From NCBI GenBank assembly GCA_021841025.1, contig JAKBWA010000077.1:1-35318 (forward strand): a stretch of DNA of 35,318 nt, written 5' to 3'. Shown in pieces: positions 33,956 to 35,318 of the stretch. The notes under the pieces were generated by a model that did not search any database, was not told where the DNA came from, and saw nothing but the letters and a program-made list of their open reading frames with translations. Source of the DNA: Bacillota bacterium. Its GTDB lineage: Bacteria > Bacillota > Sulfobacillia > Sulfobacillales > Sulfobacillaceae. The translations under genes were made by a program, and so were the position numbers. Each line of letters starts with the position of its first letter. Position 1 is the stretch's first letter.

Positions 33956-34213
33956 CTAAACTTTCCCTGGCGCCTTTAGCCACGGAGTTTCGCGATTGGG
34001 AAATCGTGCTCGATAATCAAGCGCTTCCATTGAGCATTTTCTTCGTCTAAGGACATCCCCCCCATTTTCTCGGTCCTGGTGCCGCGCAACCCAAACCCAG
34101 CGCCGACTAGGATGGAGTGAGTGTCGATGCGCCACCAATGTGGCCTGTTGGGTCTCTTGCACCGCGCGAATGATCTGATCGTTAAATTTGGACGAATAGG
34201 GTGGAGTACTCAT
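33956..34213 (-). pseudogene. transposase OrfA-like fragment, frameshifted
   Basis: Starts at an ATG with GGAGAAGG seven bases upstream. YSSKFNDQIIRAVQETQQAT then LVAHRHSLHP is the helix-turn-helix of IS3-like OrfA proteins. After ENGG the frame breaks at a run of seven G on the minus strand (34057-34063). Removing one G gives MSLDEENAQWKRLIIEHDFP and then IAKLRG, the expected leucine-zipper side. A second shift occurs near 33978. The sequence between HSLHP and the G-run is also shortened. No OrfB, terminal inverted repeats or target duplication were found, so it is a remnant. Confidence 0.62.
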
Positions 34214-34248
34214 CACGCGACCTTCTCCATACAATTCTTTTGCCATTT

Positions 34249-34731
34249 TTACCCTACCAAACAAAGGCCGCAGATGTCGTGTTTTAAGAGGATAAACCAC
34301 CGGGCCGACCCGGTTGTCGGGAGATAGCTGGATTGAAACCTATTGGAACTGGAACCATTGTCAACGACTGAAAGGGCAAAAAACATCGGGACTCTTGGCT
34401 CAATGGACGCGGCTGGATACCAGAAGCCCATGTCCTGAGTGCAGGGCACCCACACGAAGGAAAAATGGAGGCCTTTATGGGTCAGGAACCGTCTATATTT
34501 AGATCCACGAACGATTTTGTCCTGCCCGATGTTGCATGAGTAGTCTTTTTCCCAGGGAGAAAATTCGGCAATGACGTTGAAAGTAACCGCTACGGTCCAC
34601 TCTGGCCAACACCTGGATATTCCATCCAAGAAAGCCCCGCTCATTTCGAGAAATGGGCGCAGTTCTCGGTCTTCCGGGCAAATTCGCAAATCGATTGGAG
34701 TCAAGTCTGAGCGCTGTATCAACCCAGGCAT
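34249..34731 (-). CDS. uncharacterised 160-residue frame
   Basis: Open over 160 codons with a fairly protein-like composition in the first 130 (DLRICPEDRELRPFLEMSGA, FSFVWVPCTQDMGFWYPA) and several Cys and Trp. No ribosome binding site precedes the ATG, and no family or membrane segment is recognised. It ends 36 bases before the transposase remnant, whose insertion may have replaced the original C-terminus. It may be a truncated or dead gene. Confidence 0.3.
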   Translation of the reverse strand: MPGLIQRSDLTPIDLRICPEDRELRPFLEMSGAFLDGISRCWPEWTVAVTFNVIAEFSPWEKDYSCNIGQDKIVRGSKYRRFLTHKGLHFSFVWVPCTQDMGFWYPAASIEPRVPMFFALSVVDNGSSSNRFQSSYLPTTGSARWFILLKHDICGLCLVG

Positions 34732-34735
34732 CTGA

Positions 34736-34949
34736 ACTTATGACGGAACCGATGTCCTCACCACCGCCTTAATCTATGGCCGCTATCCAGAACACCGGGA
34801 AGGGTAGATGCCACACGTTTGAACAGTCAGTCCGATCCTGGCTGGATGCCCAATCGGATCCAGCCTGGGCTGCCTTTGAAGCAATCTGGCACCCGCGATC
34901 CGTTGTCATCAGTCGTACGCCGCAAAGTGACGGTGCCGAGGAAAGCTGA
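34736..34949 (+). pseudogene. broken plus-strand gene of unknown function
   Basis: One frame reads TYDGTDVLTTALIYGRYPEH then REG and a stop at 34805-34807. A second frame, from about 34776, gives TFEQSVRSWLDAQSDPAWAA then FEAIWHPRSVVISRTPQ and a stop at 34949. Deleting one G near 34804 joins them as REGRCHTFEQ. An in-frame TGA lies just before the first part. The joined product is about 70 residues of normal-looking protein end, so the gene is probably decayed. Family not recognised. Confidence 0.35.
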
Positions 34950-35027
34950 TCTTACCATGAATACAGTAAGGTCATGGAGGATTCCCTTGCGAGGTCTGCT
35001 CAACAGACCACCCGACTATATACCTAA

Positions 35028-35288
35028 TCAAGAGAGCTCTTCACGTCGCAACGTGATTCCCGCGCTAACCACTGTTTCTCGAATGGCTCGAACCGTTTGT
35101 CCAGAATTTAGCAAAACAACTTGAGAATCCTGTAATGAAGTGTCACGGGGTCTGATGAGAGTTGAACAGAGAAAGACCTCTCTGATAGGGTTCTTAGCTT
35201 TACCCATAGCGAGGAATATTTTACCACACGGACACCAGGCCATGCCGGCTAACCAAAGGTCGTAATGGGTTATGGGGAAAGAGAGCAC
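35028..35288 (-). CDS. uncharacterised 86-residue frame
   Basis: The first residues (YDLWLAGMAWCPCGKIFLAM) contain a CPCG pair, and the end (SGQTVRAIRETVVSAGITLR) could be a helix-turn-helix-like or helical tail. No clear ribosome binding site. The region is surrounded by broken genes, so it may be a fragment. The gap 34950-35027 to its left contains nothing I recognise. Confidence 0.25.
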   Translation of the reverse strand: MLSFPITHYDLWLAGMAWCPCGKIFLAMGKAKNPIREVFLCSTLIRPRDTSLQDSQVVLLNSGQTVRAIRETVVSAGITLRREELS

Positions 35289-35318
35289 TTTCTTCGTGTC
35301 GTCGAGAGTGGAGCGAGG

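Noticed and set aside
34836-34869. Inverted repeat TCCTGGCTGGAT ... ATCCAGCCTGGG as a terminator or recombination site
   Set aside because: It lies inside a protein-like frame (SWLDAQSDPAWAAF), has two mismatches, competes with an overlapping CCGAT/ATCGG pairing and has no T-run.
35080-35105. tRNA-like TTCGA sequence on either strand
   Set aside because: No acceptor stem, anticodon arm or CCA side could be folded around it.

Overview
The window reads as chromosome of a spore-forming, acidophilic Firmicute of the Sulfobacillus type. This is inference from gene content: the alaS and hisS/aspS neighbourhoods follow the Bacillus order, there is a sporulation sigma-K gene, a sulfocyanin-like domain (a family of acidophilic iron and sulfur oxidisers) and an actinobacterial-type succinate dehydrogenase. 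Almost all genes lie on the minus strand. I saw no tRNA, rRNA or CRISPR array.

Left edge (1-2035): a decayed accessory strip. Two or three overlapping small genes, one a frameshifted HEPN-like gene, abut the 5' half of sigK. The sigK frame stops being sigma-K directly after the codons for I-E-N-E. This is the place where the skin element splits sigK in Bacillus subtilis, so the left edge is probably one end of a sigK-intervening element.

2036-6337: a plus-strand amino-acid permease with a strong terminator, then a short MutY-type glycosylase without its C-terminal domain, and a membrane-anchored protein that looks like a penicillin-binding transpeptidase stripped of its catalytic residues.

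6398-14711: the conserved set rrf2 - mnmA - PRC-barrel protein (yrrD-like) - zinc ribbon - small membrane protein - AI-2E exporter family - alaS - ireB - ruvX/DUF1292 - mltG. Two departures stand out: ruvX and the DUF1292 gene share one uninterrupted frame, and no iscS lies between the Rrf2 regulator and mnmA.

14712-18474: a 430-base gap with a possible 33-residue gene and a hairpin, then sdhC-sdhA-sdhB with overlapping ends. This operon sits between rarA and the rrf2 gene, which are close together in Bacillus.

18585-24116: rarA, ltaE and trxA, then an independently transcribed RNA of about 225 nt that I read as 6S RNA (sigma-A promoter, long closing stem, own terminator). Next come an unknown 83-residue protein, a divergent small holin-like membrane protein, and a 570-residue fusion of a polytopic membrane domain to a sulfocyanin-like domain without most of its copper ligands.

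24332-33845: recJ - apt - rsh - dtd - hisS - aspS, covering DNA repair, purine salvage, (p)ppGpp signalling, D-aminoacyl-tRNA proofreading and two aminoacyl-tRNA synthetases. AspRS has the residue pair of the non-discriminating type. Upstream lies a cation diffusion facilitator with an Fe/Zn-type metal motif.

Right edge (33846-35318): another decayed strip, with a transposase OrfA-like remnant broken at a run of seven C, a broken plus-strand gene and two unassigned reading frames.
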